Assembly: GCA_032433765.1 (NCBI GenBank) | Contig: JAVIAB010000160.1 | Coordinates: 38,094,223-38,158,222, forward strand | Direction of reading: 5' to 3' | Length of the DNA: 64,000 nt | From: Megaustenia siamemsis | Taxonomy: Eukaryota; Mollusca; Gastropoda; Stylommatophora; Ariophantidae | Shown: piece by piece, positions 1-11,382 of the stretch | How the letters are laid out: each line of letters opens with the position of its first letter | How positions within the stretch are numbered: position 1 is the stretch's first letter | The notes under the pieces: generated by a model | Told to the model about the DNA's origin: nothing | The model's database searches: none | Seen by the model: the letters and a program-made list of their open reading frames with translations, nothing else | Program-made: the position numbers and the translations under genes

Positions 1-151
1 GCGTGCTAAAGACGGCTGACGTCATTCTAGACGCAACCGTCTCTGCTCGGAAAGCTAAAAATGTCACGCTAGTGGAGGTTTACCAGGGTTTCCCCTTCTG
101 CTGTCAGGCCTATATAAAATTAGCTGTGGGTGAGGAAGAGTTGTTCATAAT

Positions 152-440
152 ATTTAAATTTAGATGTTCATTGGTCGCTAAACTTTCATAAATTTATATG
201 TTCATTGGTCGCTAAACTTTCATAAATTTAGATGTTCACTGGTCGCTAAACTTTCATGAATTTAGATGTTAACTGGTCGCTAAACTTTCATAAATTTAGA
301 TGTTCACTGGACGCTAAATTTTCATAAATTTAGATGTTCATTGGTCGCTAAACTTTCATAAATTTAGATGTTCATTGGTCGCTAAACTTTCATAAATTTA
401 GATGTTCATTGGTAGTTAAACTTTCATAAATTTACGTGTT
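152..440. repeat. 34-bp tandem array
   Basis: About eight head-to-tail copies of a 34-bp unit beginning TAAATTTAGATGTTCA and ending GCTAAACTTTCA. Copies differ by one or two bases. No coding potential is implied. The sequence before it (1-151) shows nothing recognisable. Confidence 0.95.
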
Positions 441-892
441 CATGAATTTGACTTGATGCCATGGGAAGAAAGAGAAAGTGGCTGAGCGGACTGGACCGGT
501 CGTTTTCTGAAACTACTCGGCATCTGAATGTCGTAGCGACATCATGACATCCAACTGTACCTGGATTGAAAATGTTTAGCGACTCATAGCTGACTATTGC
601 GTTCGGGTTAGCGATGAGAACTTGCTCTACTTCCATTCAGTGGCTCTGGAAACCGACTAACCGGTCCGGCAAGCGAGTATTGATCAAAAGGAAAGGCAAC
701 CCTGTACCCAAAATTGCATGCTGAAGTCGGATGCATCGTTAGGTAACAATTTTTTTTTTCAATTGGGTCGCCTGCAGAATTTCGTAATGGGATCCTACCC
801 ACGTTCACTTTAATGCTGAGTCAGCGCGACCACTATATATATATAGAAAGACACACCACTGACGCTCTTAAATGAAGTAACTGATAGTTGTT
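441..892. other. Unassigned stretch
   Basis: No convincing gene or element. Short ORFs here have no recognisable domain. A small (TA)n run lies near 834-845, just before a LINE fragment. Confidence 0.5.
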
Positions 893-1336
893 TGGTCACT
901 GACCAAGCAACTGGATGATTTAGACTTTGCTGATGACATAGCTCTTCTGTCACACAGCCATCAACATATGCAGAATAAAATGAGCATACTTGATGAGAGA
1001 TCACAACAGCTGGGACTGAAGATTAATAGAGATAACACCAATATTATGAGAATTATTGCAGTTGGCAATAGCCAAATAAAATTAGGAGAAATACCTCTAT
1101 GTGATGTACAATCTTACATATATCTGGGCAGTAATATAGATAAAGAGGGAGGAACAGAAAATGATGCCAAAATAAGGATATCAAAAGCAAGAGGAGCATT
1201 AGTTACACTGGGAAACATATGGAAATCCAAAGAAATTAGGTTAAATACAACAATTAAAAATTTCAAATCAAATGTTAAGTCGGTCCTATTATATGGCTGT
1301 GAAACATGGAGAAGAACAAAACTGACAATCATGAAG
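893..1336 (+). mobile_element. LINE-C fragment, RT 3' half
   Basis: One frame reads SLTKQLDDLDFADDIALLSHSH from 896, which contains the catalytic FADD motif of reverse transcriptase. It continues through the KINRDNT and YLGS motifs and the post-RT segment ending LLYGCETWRRTKLTIMK. The encoded segment closely matches the LINE-C copies at 8443-9698 and 18508-20715. It is 5'-truncated just before the FADD motif and stops abruptly where an oppositely oriented LINE-B tail begins. It is a dead fragment: no endonuclease and no complete RT palm. Confidence 0.88.
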
Positions 1337-1337
1337 A

Positions 1338-1530
1338 TCATCATCATCATCATGTGCTATACCGGTTGGCGTAGGTGATCATGTCCCTCCACAACCTTCT
1401 ATCTACAGTGCATCGTATCAGTTTTGTTGTTGACTGTTTTCCATGCCATGACACCAAGCTATCCAGTATTTTCTCTCTTTGTCGTCCGCGATCTCTCTTT
1501 CCTTTTATTTTGCCTGTTGTAGACGAAGAA
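1338..1530 (-). mobile_element. LINE-B 3' end fragment
   Basis: On the minus strand this reads a LINE C-terminus (GKIKGKRDRGRQREKILDSL, then LWRDMITYANR), followed by a short trinucleotide (ATG)n tail at 1340-1355. The same end occurs at 7583-7790 and 13866-14640. Only about 60 codons remain. It abuts the end of a plus-strand LINE-C piece. Confidence 0.8.
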
Positions 1531-1576
1531 TGACGCACAGAGATGGTTGTTGATTTCCTGCTTGTCTATAATGAAA

Positions 1577-1830
1577 CCGGGAGCCGCGATAGCTCAGTGG
1601 TTAGTCAACTGGACTTCAAAAGACAAGAGTTCGATCCCAACCGACGGCTTCCGGGTTCACCCAGCCTTAAATGGGTACTGAATTTTTTCTGGGAAAGTAA
1701 AACAGCACGGGCGTAATACCGACCACATTACCCCAAAAATCATGTGTTGAAGGTCTGTAAAATTTATGGTCACTAACACTATATTCCCTATACGCCAGTT
1801 GGTGTGACGGGGGCACTTTACATTACAACT
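1577..1830 (+). mobile_element. SINE-1 copy with TSD
   Basis: Full-length member of the ~250-bp family. The head has Pol III box A (TAGCTCAGTGGTTAG) and box B (AGTTCGATCCC). The body has the conserved ACCGACCACATTACCCC and TTATGGTCACTAACAC blocks, and a 3' hairpin (ACGCCA...TGGTGT) ends it. Direct repeats TATAATGAAA at 1567-1576 and 1831-1840 look like the target-site duplication. Confidence 0.9.
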
Positions 1831-1840
1831 TATAATGAAA

Positions 1841-2752
1841 ACACCGAATTTATCTTCGGTGACCGAGGTGGGACACATTACTTGGCCATAATTGGTTCCC
1901 ATGCATAAAAAATATAGTCGCTACGCCTCTGCCATGTCAACACTTGTTTTCTCTGACGTGTCAAACTTTCAGGTGCACCTTTGTCATGTGTTCTCCCTTT
2001 AAAGCGGGCACGTTGTTCCTTGTTGGTATTGGCGTCCTAACTACCCACCTCCCCCCAACCTTTTCCTTCCCCCACTCCATAATAGTTTTCTTTGTGTCTT
2101 TTTTTTTTTTAAAACAATAGCCAGGACGGAGGACATACACACAGCTTTGGCTGATTTCTTGTCCCTGCAGTTCCTGCAAAGTGGGAATCACGCTGTGTTC
2201 TGGCAGATTAGATCTCGTTAATCTTTTCACTTTGAAAGGTTATGCAATTTTGAAGAAACAAATATATTTTTTTTTATTTCTCAGATCCTTTTGCTTTGAT
2301 GTCTGAGTCTGTCGACATTTTTATGAATTTATGTAGTAAACTAAAAAAATAGTGCCAAAAACATAAATAAAATTGTGTAATTTCCCCACTGTAAAAGAAC
2401 AATTTAAGAAAGGAAGGTAATTGGTGTTGTAAGATTTTCATTCGTTTACTTTTTGACGAGATCTGGACTGAAAAACCAACCCGGCAAGATAAATGGAAGG
2501 CGTCTAAACGGCCAGGTAAGACTGTTTTTGTTGTACTTTTGTCTATTTTAGGTGCAATGCAAGGTAAAAAAAAACCAAGAAACAAACATACGAAAGACTA
2601 TTAATTTGTGGTTTTAAGACATTGTCGTGTTTCAAGACTCCAACGATAATACTGTTAATGCAATGCGCCCTTACCAGTGACTTTTTCTAGGTGGTTGCAA
2701 CGAACGTATCGTAAAAACGTTTCTTTATCTTGAAACCAATTCAAAGGTTTAG
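1841..2752. other. Unassigned stretch
   Basis: About 0.9 kb with no recognisable domain, RNA or repeat. It contains short poly-T and poly-A runs near 2100 and 2570. Short ORFs are not supported. Confidence 0.5.
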
Positions 2753-2930
2753 GGAGCCTCGATAGCTCACCGGTTAGTGAACTGAACTGCAAAGGACAAG
2801 AGGTAGTGTTCGATCCCAACGGACGGCTTCTGGGTTCACCCAGCCTTTAATATTAAAGGGTACCGGATATTTTTTCTGGGAAAGTAATGCGGCACGGGCG
2901 TAATACCGACCACATTACCCCAAAAATCAT
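2753..2930 (+). mobile_element. SINE-1, 3'-truncated
   Basis: The head (box A GATAGCTCACCGGTTAG, box B TGTTCGATCCC) and first half of the body are present. The copy then ends at ACCCCAAAAATCAT and runs directly into a 15-bp tandem array. The 3' hairpin is missing, which is unusual because target-primed integration normally preserves the 3' end. The array may have replaced it. Confidence 0.88.
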
Positions 2931-3482
2931 TGTTATTTTATTTTTGTTATGTCATGTTTTATTTTATGTTTTGTTATGTTAAACTATGTTTTGTTAGTAT
3001 ATTTTTCGTCATTTAATGTCGTTTTGTTACGTTATGTGTTGTTAAGCTATTCGTTGTTAAGTTTTGTTATGTTATGTTTTGTTATGTTATGTTTTATTAT
3101 GTTTTGTTGTTATGTTTTGTCATGTTATGTTTTGTTATGTTATGTTTTATTATGTTTTGTTATGTTATGTTTTGTTATGTTATGTTTTATTATGTTTTGT
3201 TATGTTATGTTTTGTTATGTTATGTTTTGTTATGTTATGTTTTATTATGTTTTGTTATGTTATGTTTTATTATGTTTTGTTATGTTGTTTTCTTATGTTA
3301 TGTTTTATTATGCTTTGTTATGTTATGTTTTATTATGTTTTGTTATGTTAAGTTTTGTTTTATTATGTTTTGTTATATTATGTTTTGTTTATTATATTTT
3401 GTTATGTTATGTTTTGTTATGTTATGTTTTGTTATATTATATTTTATTATGTTATGTTTCATTATGTTTTGTTATGTTATGT
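2931..3482. repeat. 15-bp/10-bp T-rich tandem array
   Basis: Roughly 550 bp of repeated TTTTGTTATGTTATG, with interspersed TTTTATTATG variants. Open frames through it encode only MFCYVMFYYVLL-type low-complexity strings and are by-products of the period being a multiple of three. Confidence 0.93.
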
Positions 3483-3874
3483 TTTCACCAAAGCCTGATA
3501 TGGCGCATAAGACAGAAACAACTGCTCACATTTTTTTCCCCAACAACTGTAGATCACGTATTTTTAAAACTCTCCATGAGCTCTTTGTTTTCATCATTTT
3601 ATTTAGAGTATCAAAATTATCTAAGCTCACGATATTATCAATGTCAATTATCATTCTATCTCTTGTCCTTTCGAGCCAAAAACGTCACAATGGGCAGAAA
3701 TTCCAGACTCTCCATGTCCGTCGATCTTTGTTATTATATGTCAGACTTTGCACAGGATCCGCATCGTATCTGGACTTTTTTTCCTTGTTCTGGGCGAGCC
3801 TCTCAGCCTCGGCAGGGGCGCTCGTGCCTCACTGTTGATGCTTCTCGCTTCGGTTCTTTTAAATGTATCCATGT
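3483..3874. other. Unassigned stretch
   Basis: Between two tandem arrays; no domain or element recognised. The long ORF entering from the array is an artefact of the repeat. Confidence 0.45.
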
Positions 3875-3877
3875 AGA

Positions 3878-4536
3878 ATGAGAAAAGACATCAGGTATAG
3901 TCAGTAAAATGAGAAAAGACAAGGATAGTCAGTAAAATGTGAATAGACAAGGATAGTCAGTAAAATGAGAAAAGACAAGGATAGTCAGTAAAATGAGAAT
4001 AGACAAGGATAATCAGTAAAATGAGAATAGACGAGGATAGTCGGTAAAATGAGAATAGACGAGGATAGTCGGTAAAATGATAATAGACAAGGATAGTTAG
4101 TAAAATGAGAATAGACAAGGATAGTCAGTAAAATGAGAATAGACGAGGATAGTCGGTAAAATGATAATAGACAAGGATAGTTAGTAAAATGAGAATAGAC
4201 AAGGATAGTCAGTAAAATGAGAACAGACAACAAGGATAGTCAGTAGAATGAGAAAAGACATCAGGTATAGTCAGTAAAATGAGAAAAGACAAGGATAGTC
4301 AGTAAAATGAGAATAGACAAGGATAGTCAGTAAAATGAGAACAGACAATACGGTTAGTCAGTGAAATGAGAAAAGACAACAAGGATAGTCAGTAAAATGA
4401 GAAAGACATCAGGGATAGTCAGTAAAATGAGAAAAGACAAGGATAGTCAGTAAAACGAGAATAGACAAGGATAGTCAGTAAAACGAGAAGAGACAAGGAT
4501 AGTCAGTAAAATGAGAACAGACAACAAGGATTGTCA
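3878..4536. repeat. 28-bp tandem array
   Basis: About 23 imperfect copies of a 28-bp unit, core AAGGATAGTCAGTAAAATGA. Variants carry insertions such as CAACAAGG or CATCAGG, and a sub-block with TCGGTAAAATGATAATAG is repeated, so the array has some higher-order structure. Confidence 0.95.
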
Positions 4537-4604
4537 AATTTACTACCTGGTATATATGCAATTTGTTCTTTGTAACAATAATAAATAAGAGTGACAGAAA
4601 AGAC

Positions 4605-4802
4605 AGAACAGGAAATAATATTATAAAAGAAAGAGTAGCCATTGAGCCACCAATCCTAAGATACATACAGAAACAATAAGTAAACTGGTTTGCCATCTAG
4701 AAAGAATGCCTTGTGATTCCTTACCGTACAAAGCATACATTAAAAGAAGAGAAGAGAGAGGAGCCAGAGACGGTCCCAGAGTCAGATGGATTGATACTAC
4801 CA
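4605..4802 (+). mobile_element. LINE-G-like C-terminal fragment
   Basis: Reads a degraded LINE tail: IEPPILRYIQKQ, a stop, LERMPCDSLPYKAY, then PRVRWIDTTKETL across small frame breaks. This is the post-RT region typical of RTE-like elements. It is followed at once by a minus-strand SINE-like block, and LINE-like codons may resume after 5155. Confidence 0.6.
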
Positions 4803-5155
4803 AAGAAACACTACAACATCAATTTGTTTTTCTTTTTTCGTTCGCCAGCTTTGATCTCTGACGAAGTCCCTAGAGACTAGGAACTGAATTTTTCGTGCTA
4901 ATCCATTTCTCCGTAGCAGCCGTGTGCACAGGGGTCCTTCGCCGCACAGGCAGATAACTCCGACTTCGGAGGTACTCATATTTTTCCCCGTAGAGGACGT
5001 TTCAAGCCAGGCCTCGCTGCTGAGACCAGGGGTGGTTGCCGCAGACAGAAATCATAAATAAAAATCCCAACCGGTGATAGCTGGGATTTGAACCCACAAC
5101 CTCTCTGTCTGGAGGCCGGCGTCTTGCCATGAAACCAACCAGTCCCCCACAAGAT
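4803..5155 (-). mobile_element. tRNA-headed SINE-like element, distinct from SINE-1
   Basis: On the minus strand, 5155 to about 5060 resembles a tRNA: box A-like GACTGGTTGG, a stem-loop around GGCCTCCAGACAGAGAGG and box B GGTTCAAATCC. The CTCCAGA loop recalls tRNA-Trp. The following ~250 bp (to 4803) would be the SINE body. This is the only copy in the window, so boundaries are approximate. An alternative is a tRNA pseudogene next to unrelated sequence. Confidence 0.5.
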
Positions 5156-5384
5156 CAATTGACGATGAGTGAAGCTGCAAACAGTTTGAGAACCAGAGCG
5201 TGCAATCTCCCATGACTCCCGAGCCGCTACAAGAGGAAGTGAAGAAAGAAGAAACAAACATAACGTTTGAGTTACGACAAATGTTACATTTGCATTATTG
5301 CAAATAATTGACTATGTTGTAAATATGAAACATATTATGTTGAAATGATAAAACGTGCTATATGGTATTGTTTTTTTTTTATAT

Positions 5385-6662
5385 GATAGAATGTCATCGT
5401 CATCGAGTGCCATCTCCGCAACGAAGGTTGGCTACCATGGAGCGCCATTCTACTCTGTCTCTTGCTTTGATGGTGCAGGTTGTCATAGCTTGATTTGTCC
5501 ATCTTTTGATGTTACTCGTCCATGTTAGTCTTGGTCTGCCTCTGCCTCTTTTACCTTGTATTTTATTCCTCCAAGATTAATTTTAGTAGACTGTTGTGTC
5601 TTTTAACATAGCCCAAAAATCGTATTTGTCTTGTTTGAATTGTGTTTAGTAGTTCTCTTTTCATTTTTAGTTGTTTTAAGACTTCATCGTTTGTTTTCTT
5701 GTCTTTCCATCCAATTCTACCTATTCTTCTATATATCCACATTTCAAAGGCTTCAATTCTCTGTTCTGTTTTCTTGTCTAGTGTCCATGTTTCTGCACCA
5801 TATACGAATTTTGAGAATATATAACATTTTGCTATTCTTAGTTTTAGCCCTGATGTTAAATGTTTTGATGTTAGTATGTTCTTCATGACATTACAATTAC
5901 TTTTTTGCCATTCCTATTCTTTTGTTTACTTCAGTTTTCCATCACTGGTTATATATAGTATGTCCAAGGTAGTTGTAGTTCTGAACTGTCCCCAGGTTTA
6001 TTCCTTCAATTTTGATATATACTTTTGGGTTTTGAGTATTTTCTTTGCTTATGATCATAGTTTTAGTCTTTTTGATATTCATATCTAGTCCATATTTTTT
6101 GCTTGTCATGTTTATTTCATTAAGTAATTGTTGTAGATCTTTAGGATTTTCTGCTAGTATTACAGTATCATCAGCATATTTTAGGTTATTGATTATCTTT
6201 TCATTAATGTTTAGGTCTGGCATCTCTGTGATGTTTTTAAAAATTTGCTCAGTGTATAGATTGAACAAGCTTGGTGATAGGATGCATCCTTGTCTTACTC
6301 CTCTTTTTATATCAATGGGTGTAGAGTTCTCTTTGTTATAACTTATTATTGCTGTTTGCTCCCAGTATAAATTACGTATTAGTCGTATATCCTTGTTATC
6401 TAGATGTATCTCTTTTAGGCATCTATCAAAAGCGTAGCCTATGAAGCAGGCACATATTGGTGTGTTTACTCCAGTGTACTTTTCGATTAATGTTCTCATG
6501 CAGAATACGACTCTTTTGTCCAGCTGTTTTCCTAAATCCAAACTGCTGCTCATCTAATTCAGTATTGATTTTATTCTGAATCCTTCCTTGTATAACTTTT
6601 AGCAAGATTTTTGTAACATGGCTCATTAGGCTTAATGCTTTGAAGTCACTGCATTCAACTGC
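5385..6662 (-). mobile_element. LINE-A, 5'-truncated, frameshifted
   Basis: The minus strand reads ECSDFKALSLMSHVTKILLK (RT start), EQQFGFRK, GYAFDRC, GVRQGCILSPSLFNLY and LKYADDTVILAENP (a YADD catalytic box). The post-RT region follows (GAETWTLDKKTEQRIEAFEM, FLGYVKRH), then the end RGRPRLTW...VANLRCGDG. Frame breaks lie near 6500-6540 and 5890-5940. The endonuclease is lost by 5' truncation at about 6662. The same family recurs five more times in this window. Confidence 0.9.
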
Positions 6663-6900
6663 ACGATCGATAGAATGTTACGTTTGCTACATGGTCAGAA
6701 CAAACATTAATATACCAGAAATATGAAGTACAGTAAAAAATCAATTAAGCTAAATAAATGTCATAATATAATATGTAAGTGGGGGAATATAATAGACGCT
6801 GTAATTATTGAATTTACATATGACCATCCGCACCAACACCACAGGAAAGTGAGTCTCATATACACACTCACTCGCCACACAATATATATATATATATCCC

Positions 6901-7103
6901 CAGCAATGGCGGATTTTTTTCGGACTGACGGGGCTTCGAGGTTCCCCCAGCTTTTAAAAATGGGTACCAGAGATTTTTCTGGGAAGTAAGGGCGGCCTAG
7001 CGTTATACCGACCACATCACCCAAAAATGTGTCGTGGTCATAGAAAAATTTGGTCACTAACACTATATTCCCCATACGCCTAGCAAGGCGTAGAGGGAAC
7101 CTT
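6901..7103 (+). mobile_element. SINE-2 fragment
   Basis: Body related to SINE-1 (TTATACCGACCACATCACCC, TTTGGTCACTAACACTATAT) but ending in ACGCCTAGCAAGGCGT rather than the SINE-1 hairpin. It matches the SINE-2 copy at 25750-26022. The tRNA-like head is missing; a (TA)n run at 6881-6898 sits in its place. Confidence 0.8.
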
Positions 7104-7582
7104 TAATTTAATATACATACAAAACATACAAACATTCGTATATAGCTGACGTTAGAATGCGTGCGATGGAAGATTATTGTCGAGCATACCGTGAAAGGTC
7201 ACATCAATAACTCGCAGACATGCAGCCAGTGTGTATCCACTTTGTGATCTCTCATCGAATTGTTTCTCTCAGCAACGACCAAGGTGGTGGAACTAGTTTA
7301 TAGAGCGCCGTTGACGTTGATCAGTACTGGACGTTTTGGGTGGTTAGGTTGAAGCAGACATCTATTACGACCTGCCGGCATCTGGGGATATTGATATCGT
7401 TGATACTACCTCTCGACATGCCAGGTTGGGATAGATTCACTGACTACTATGATTGCTCCAGTAAGACTTGTTTGCCGTTTTATTTCACCTGATTGTTTGT
7501 TTGTGTGTATTTGTTTATTTATGCGTGTGTTTGTTTGTGTATATTTGTTTGTGAGTACTTGTTTCTTTGTGTTTATGTTTGT
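7104..7582. other. Unassigned stretch
   Basis: No gene recognised. The last part (7490-7570) is T/G-rich simple sequence of the TTTGTTTGTG type. Confidence 0.5.
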
Positions 7583-7790
7583 ATCATCATGTGCATGTGC
7601 CTTACCGGTTGGCGTAAGCGATCACGTCCTTCCACAATTATATGTCCACAGTGCATCGTATCAGTTCTGTTGTTGACTGCTTTCCATGTCACGACACTAA
7701 GGTATTCAGTATCTTCTCTATTTGTTTTCCGCGATCTCTCTTTCCCTGTATTTTTCCGGTTGTAACCAAGTATTCCAACTTTCATCTTCT
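7583..7790 (-). mobile_element. LINE-B 3' end fragment
   Basis: Minus-strand remnant of the same C-terminal end as 1338-1530 (GKRDRGKQ, HGKQSTTELIRCTVD, AYANR) with frame breaks. It is near-identical in DNA to the start of the 13866-14640 copy. Confidence 0.75.
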
Positions 7791-7861
7791 CTCATAGTTT
7801 GATTGTATAGCATCTTTGTTTATTGCCTTTTTGATTACTCTTTATTTTAATCAAACTTGAA

Positions 7862-8095
7862 TGGTAATAGGATCTGTTATATCAGCAATACGATAATGAT
7901 AGGATCTGTTATATCAGCAATACGATAATTATAGGATCTGTTATATCAGCAATACGATAATTATAGGATCTGTTATATCAGCAATACGATAACTATAGGA
8001 TCTGTTATATCAGCAATACGATAATTATAGGATCTGTTATATCAACAATACGATAATTATAGGATCTGTTATATCAGCAATACGATAATTATATC
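7862..8095. repeat. 32-bp tandem array
   Basis: About seven nearly perfect copies of a 32-bp unit with core GGATCTGTTATATCAGCAAT and ACGATAATTATA. Very low divergence suggests recent expansion. Confidence 0.95.
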
Positions 8096-8254
8096 TTTTA
8101 ACGTGTGCTGAGACTGCTACGATGGGTACTACAGTTACCTTTCTTTGTTTAGGAGATGAGATATTAATTCGGATGATTACGCTGGCACGGGCGGTTGAGC
8201 AATTATGGATTTTAATTCGTTTGCAGTGATGCCGGGGCCTTCCATAACCAAATA

Positions 8255-8442
8255 ACCAAATATTAGTTCAACGTCCACTTGTGGTATATCAATACTAGTT
8301 TAACGTCCGCACTTTTGTATATCAATACTAGTTTAGCGTCCTCATTTGGTCTATCAATACTAATTTAGCGTCCGCTCTTTGGTATATCAATACTAGTTTA
8401 GCGTCCGCTCTTTGATATATCAATACTAGTTTAGCGTCTTCT
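8255..8442. repeat. ~32-bp tandem array, left part
   Basis: About six copies of TATCAATACTAGTTTAGCGT followed by a variable CCGCTCTTTGG. The array is interrupted by a LINE-C insertion and continues at about 9699-9758. Confidence 0.9.
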
Positions 8443-9698
8443 TTTCTTCTTCTTCTTCTACCTTTTTTAGCTCCCAGTGGAGCATAGGTCTTCAACAAAC
8501 ACTTTCCAAGTCGTTCTGTCTATTGCCATTCTTTTACGATCATTCCATGTCTTCCTCATCATCTTCACCTCTGCTTCTATCTGTCTTCTCCAAAAATTCC
8601 TTGGTCTCCCTCTTTGTCTTTTCACCTGGAGATTCCAAAAAGGGCCTGCTGTGTAATACTCTCAGTTGGCTTCCGCAGTGTGTGTCCCATCCAGCGCCAT
8701 CGTCTTTACTGTATCTCTTTATCCACTGGTGTTTGACTGGTAAATTTCCATAATTCTATGTTAGTGATTTTGTCCTGCCATTTCCATCCTTTTATTCTGC
8801 GTAAGCACCCATTAATAAAAGTATGTATCTTCATGATTGTAAATTGTGTTGTTCTCCATGTTTCACAGCTATATAATAACTTATGACTTAACATATGAGT
8901 TGAAAATTTTTCTTTTTGTATTTAACCTAATTTCTTTGGATTCCCATATGTTTCCCAGTGCAATGAAAGCTCTTCTTGCTTTTGATATCCTTATTTTGAT
9001 ATAATTTTCTGTTCCTCCCTCTTTATATATGTTACTGCCCAGTTATATGTAAGATTGTACGTCTAGTAGAGGTATTTCTCCTAATTTTATTTGGTTATTG
9101 CCAACTGCATTAATTCTCATAATGTTGGTGTTATCTCTATTAATCTTCAGTCCTAGCTGTTGTGATCTCTCATCAAGTATGCTCATTTTATCCTGCATCT
9201 GTTTATGGCTGTGTGATAGGAGAGCTATGTCATCAGCAAAATCTAAATCATCAAGTTCCCTGGTTAGTGACCACTGGATTCCATTTCTGTTGTTTTGAGT
9301 CATTTTCATAATCCAATCTATGGCCAGTACAAAGAGAAATGGAGACAGAAGGCGCCCCTGCCTTACTCCTGTTCTTATTTCAAATGCTTCTGTAAGCTGT
9401 CCTTCATGCACCACACTACATTTCGTTCCTTCATACATTGTTTTTATCAGGTTAATAAACTTTATGGGGATTCCGTAATGACTCAGCAACTTCCAAAGCA
9501 TTCTTCTGTCTAAGCTATCAAATGTCTTTTCGTAATCTATGAATCCAATATACAGAGAGGATTTTAGTTCTAAACTTTGTTCAACTATTATACGTAGAGT
9601 AGTTATTTGATCAGCACATGATCTGTTCTTCTTAAAACCTGCTTGTTCCTCTCTCAAATGTTTCTCTATGGCCTCTTTTAGTCTCTCCAGCGTCCTCT
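8443..9698 (-). mobile_element. LINE-C, 5'-truncated, inserted in tandem array
   Basis: The minus strand encodes an RT: KHLREEQAGFKKNRSCADQI, YIGFIDYEKTFDSLDRRMLW (palm aspartate), RTGVRQGRLLSPFLFVLAID and LDDLDFADDIALL. The post-RT C-terminus follows in broken frames (LLYSCETWRTT, GCLRRIKGWKWQDK, WRWMGHTLRKPTESITQQAL). The 3' end is a GAAGAAGAAG tail at 8443-8460. An uninterrupted 222-codon frame (9043-9711) covers most of the palm. The element begins at the fingers domain and has no endonuclease. Confidence 0.92.
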
Positions 9699-9758
9699 TT
9701 TGGTATATCAAAACCAGTTTAGCTTCCTCCTTTAGTATATTAGTACTAGTTTAGCTCC
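9699..9758. repeat. ~32-bp tandem array, right part
   Basis: Two more units (AGCGTCCTCTTTTGGTATAT, then AGTTTAGCTTCCTCC) of the array seen at 8255-8442. The similar AGCGTC(C/T)TCTTTT strings at both LINE edges may be a target-site duplication, but the target is itself repetitive. Confidence 0.85.
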
Positions 9759-9812
9759 CTCTTTTCTTCTTCTTCTTCTACCTTTTTAACTCCCAGTGGA
9801 GCATAGGTCTGT
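9759..9812 (-). mobile_element. Very short LINE-C 3' stub
   Basis: Only the last ~50 bp of LINE-C (CTCCCAGTGGAGCATAGGTC preceded by a TTCTTCTTCTTC tail), in the same array and orientation as the longer copy. This is an extreme 5' truncation: a second, independent insertion into the same repeat. Confidence 0.8.
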
Positions 9813-9864
9813 TCATGTATTATTCATAGGAATATTTTGAAGTTTAGCTTCCTCCTTTGGTATA

Positions 9865-11382
9865 TTACCTGTTAAACATACCAACTACCAATAAGACAAC
9901 AAAAACCACGCTAGAACTCACAAATACTGAACCCGACATTATGAAAGAGGAAATCGAAGAAGTAATCAAATATGCACCAAGAAATAAAGCACCGGGGATA
10001 GATAACATACCAATAGAAATAATAGCAGCAGCAGGAGAAACAGGAATGCAATGGCTGCACAGAATATTTAATGCAGCATGGCACCAACAACAAGCCCTAG
10101 AAGACTGGCAACAGGCAATCGTCATACCAATATGGAAAAAGAAAGGTAGCAAAAGAGACTGTAATCAATATAGAGGTTATATCTCTTCTCAGCCATGTAG
10201 GAAAGCTATACGCCAAGATCTTGGAAAAAAGGCTGAGACCAATAATAGAACTACAGTTAAACGATTCTCAAATGGGGTTCCGAAAAAAAAACTGAGGATG
10301 TACCGACGCACTATTCACATTAAAACAGCTTGCAAAAAAAAAACGACAGAACACAATCAATAGTTATACATAGCCTTCATTGACATACGGATTAAGCCAA
10401 CATCTAACCAACCTTATTAAACATCTCTACATCAACAGCAGCTGCATGGTCAGAACAGCAGCAGGCTACACAGATCACTTCGAAGTTAGATCAGGTGTAA
10501 GACAGGGGTGCGTACTATCCCTCCAACTGTTTATTACATACATGGACCATATATGCAAGCTAGCCAACCCATCAGTGACAGAGGAAATCAACGAGCTTTT
10601 ATTTGCAGACGACCAGGCACTAATACATGAAACAACAGAAGACCTACAAGAACACTTAAACAAACTCAACATCTCAGGCACAAAATACAACATGAAAATC
10701 AACATCAACAAAACAGAAGTCACGAATGTCGCCAAAAATAAACAGAACATCAACGTAACTATAGAAGGCAGACAACTAAAACAAGTAGTGGAATTCAAAT
10801 ACCTAGGAAGTCTAATGACAAACGATAATTCTCAAACAGCAGAGATAGAATCAAGATGCAACAAAGCTTGTCAAATCATCGGACAGTTATCACCACTATT
10901 GTCCAACAAGGAAATAACTCTGGAGGCAAAACGAGCACTATACAATACAATCTTCATCCCAACGTTGTGCAACCAATGCCAGACCTGGACCCTAGATGCA
11001 AGAACAATAAGAAAAATAACCTCTACAAAGATGAAATGTGTTAGACGAATGACAGGAAATAGTCTGAGAGATAAGATCAAAAATGAAGAATTGAGAAAAA
11101 AGCTAGGAATAGCCCCCGCCATAGAATATATAAGGAAACAACAGATAAAATAGTTTGGCCACGTGACAAGGCAGAATGAACAAAACACAACACAACGAGC
11201 CTTCAACAAACGTTGTGAGAACAAAGACCCAAGAGTCGACCACGAAAAAGATGGATCGATGGAATATTAGAAGCACTAGGAAAAATAACAGCAGCAGAGG
11301 CGAACAGAAGAGCAAAAGACCGCAAATTATATCTCCCCTGACGCTGAAAGACAGATGAGGAAGGAAAGAAGAAGAAGATGAA
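9865..11382 (+). mobile_element. LINE-D-like element, 5'-truncated, broken
   Basis: It starts in the region before RT (LLNIPTTN), then NKAPGIDNIPIEIIAAAGET, WQQAIVIPIWKKKGSKRDCN, a frameshifted middle, VRSGVRQGCVLS, INELLFADDQALIHETTEDL (FADD box), NINKTEV, FKYLGSLMTND and CQTWTLDARTIRKI. The C-terminus is IEYIRKQQIK, a stop, then FGHVTRQNEQNTTQRAF. A 257-codon frame (10380-11153) holds the palm and thumb. Compared with the D copies at 37889-41092 and 44161-47456 it is a divergent relative. A frameshift near 10170-10380 and a stop at 11151 make it a pseudo-element. Confidence 0.9.

Noticed and set aside
2949..3881. Long plus-strand ORFs rich in Cys, Tyr, Val, Leu and Met
   Set aside because: They are read-through of the 15-bp T-rich array; overlapping frames give the same kind of string and there is no domain.
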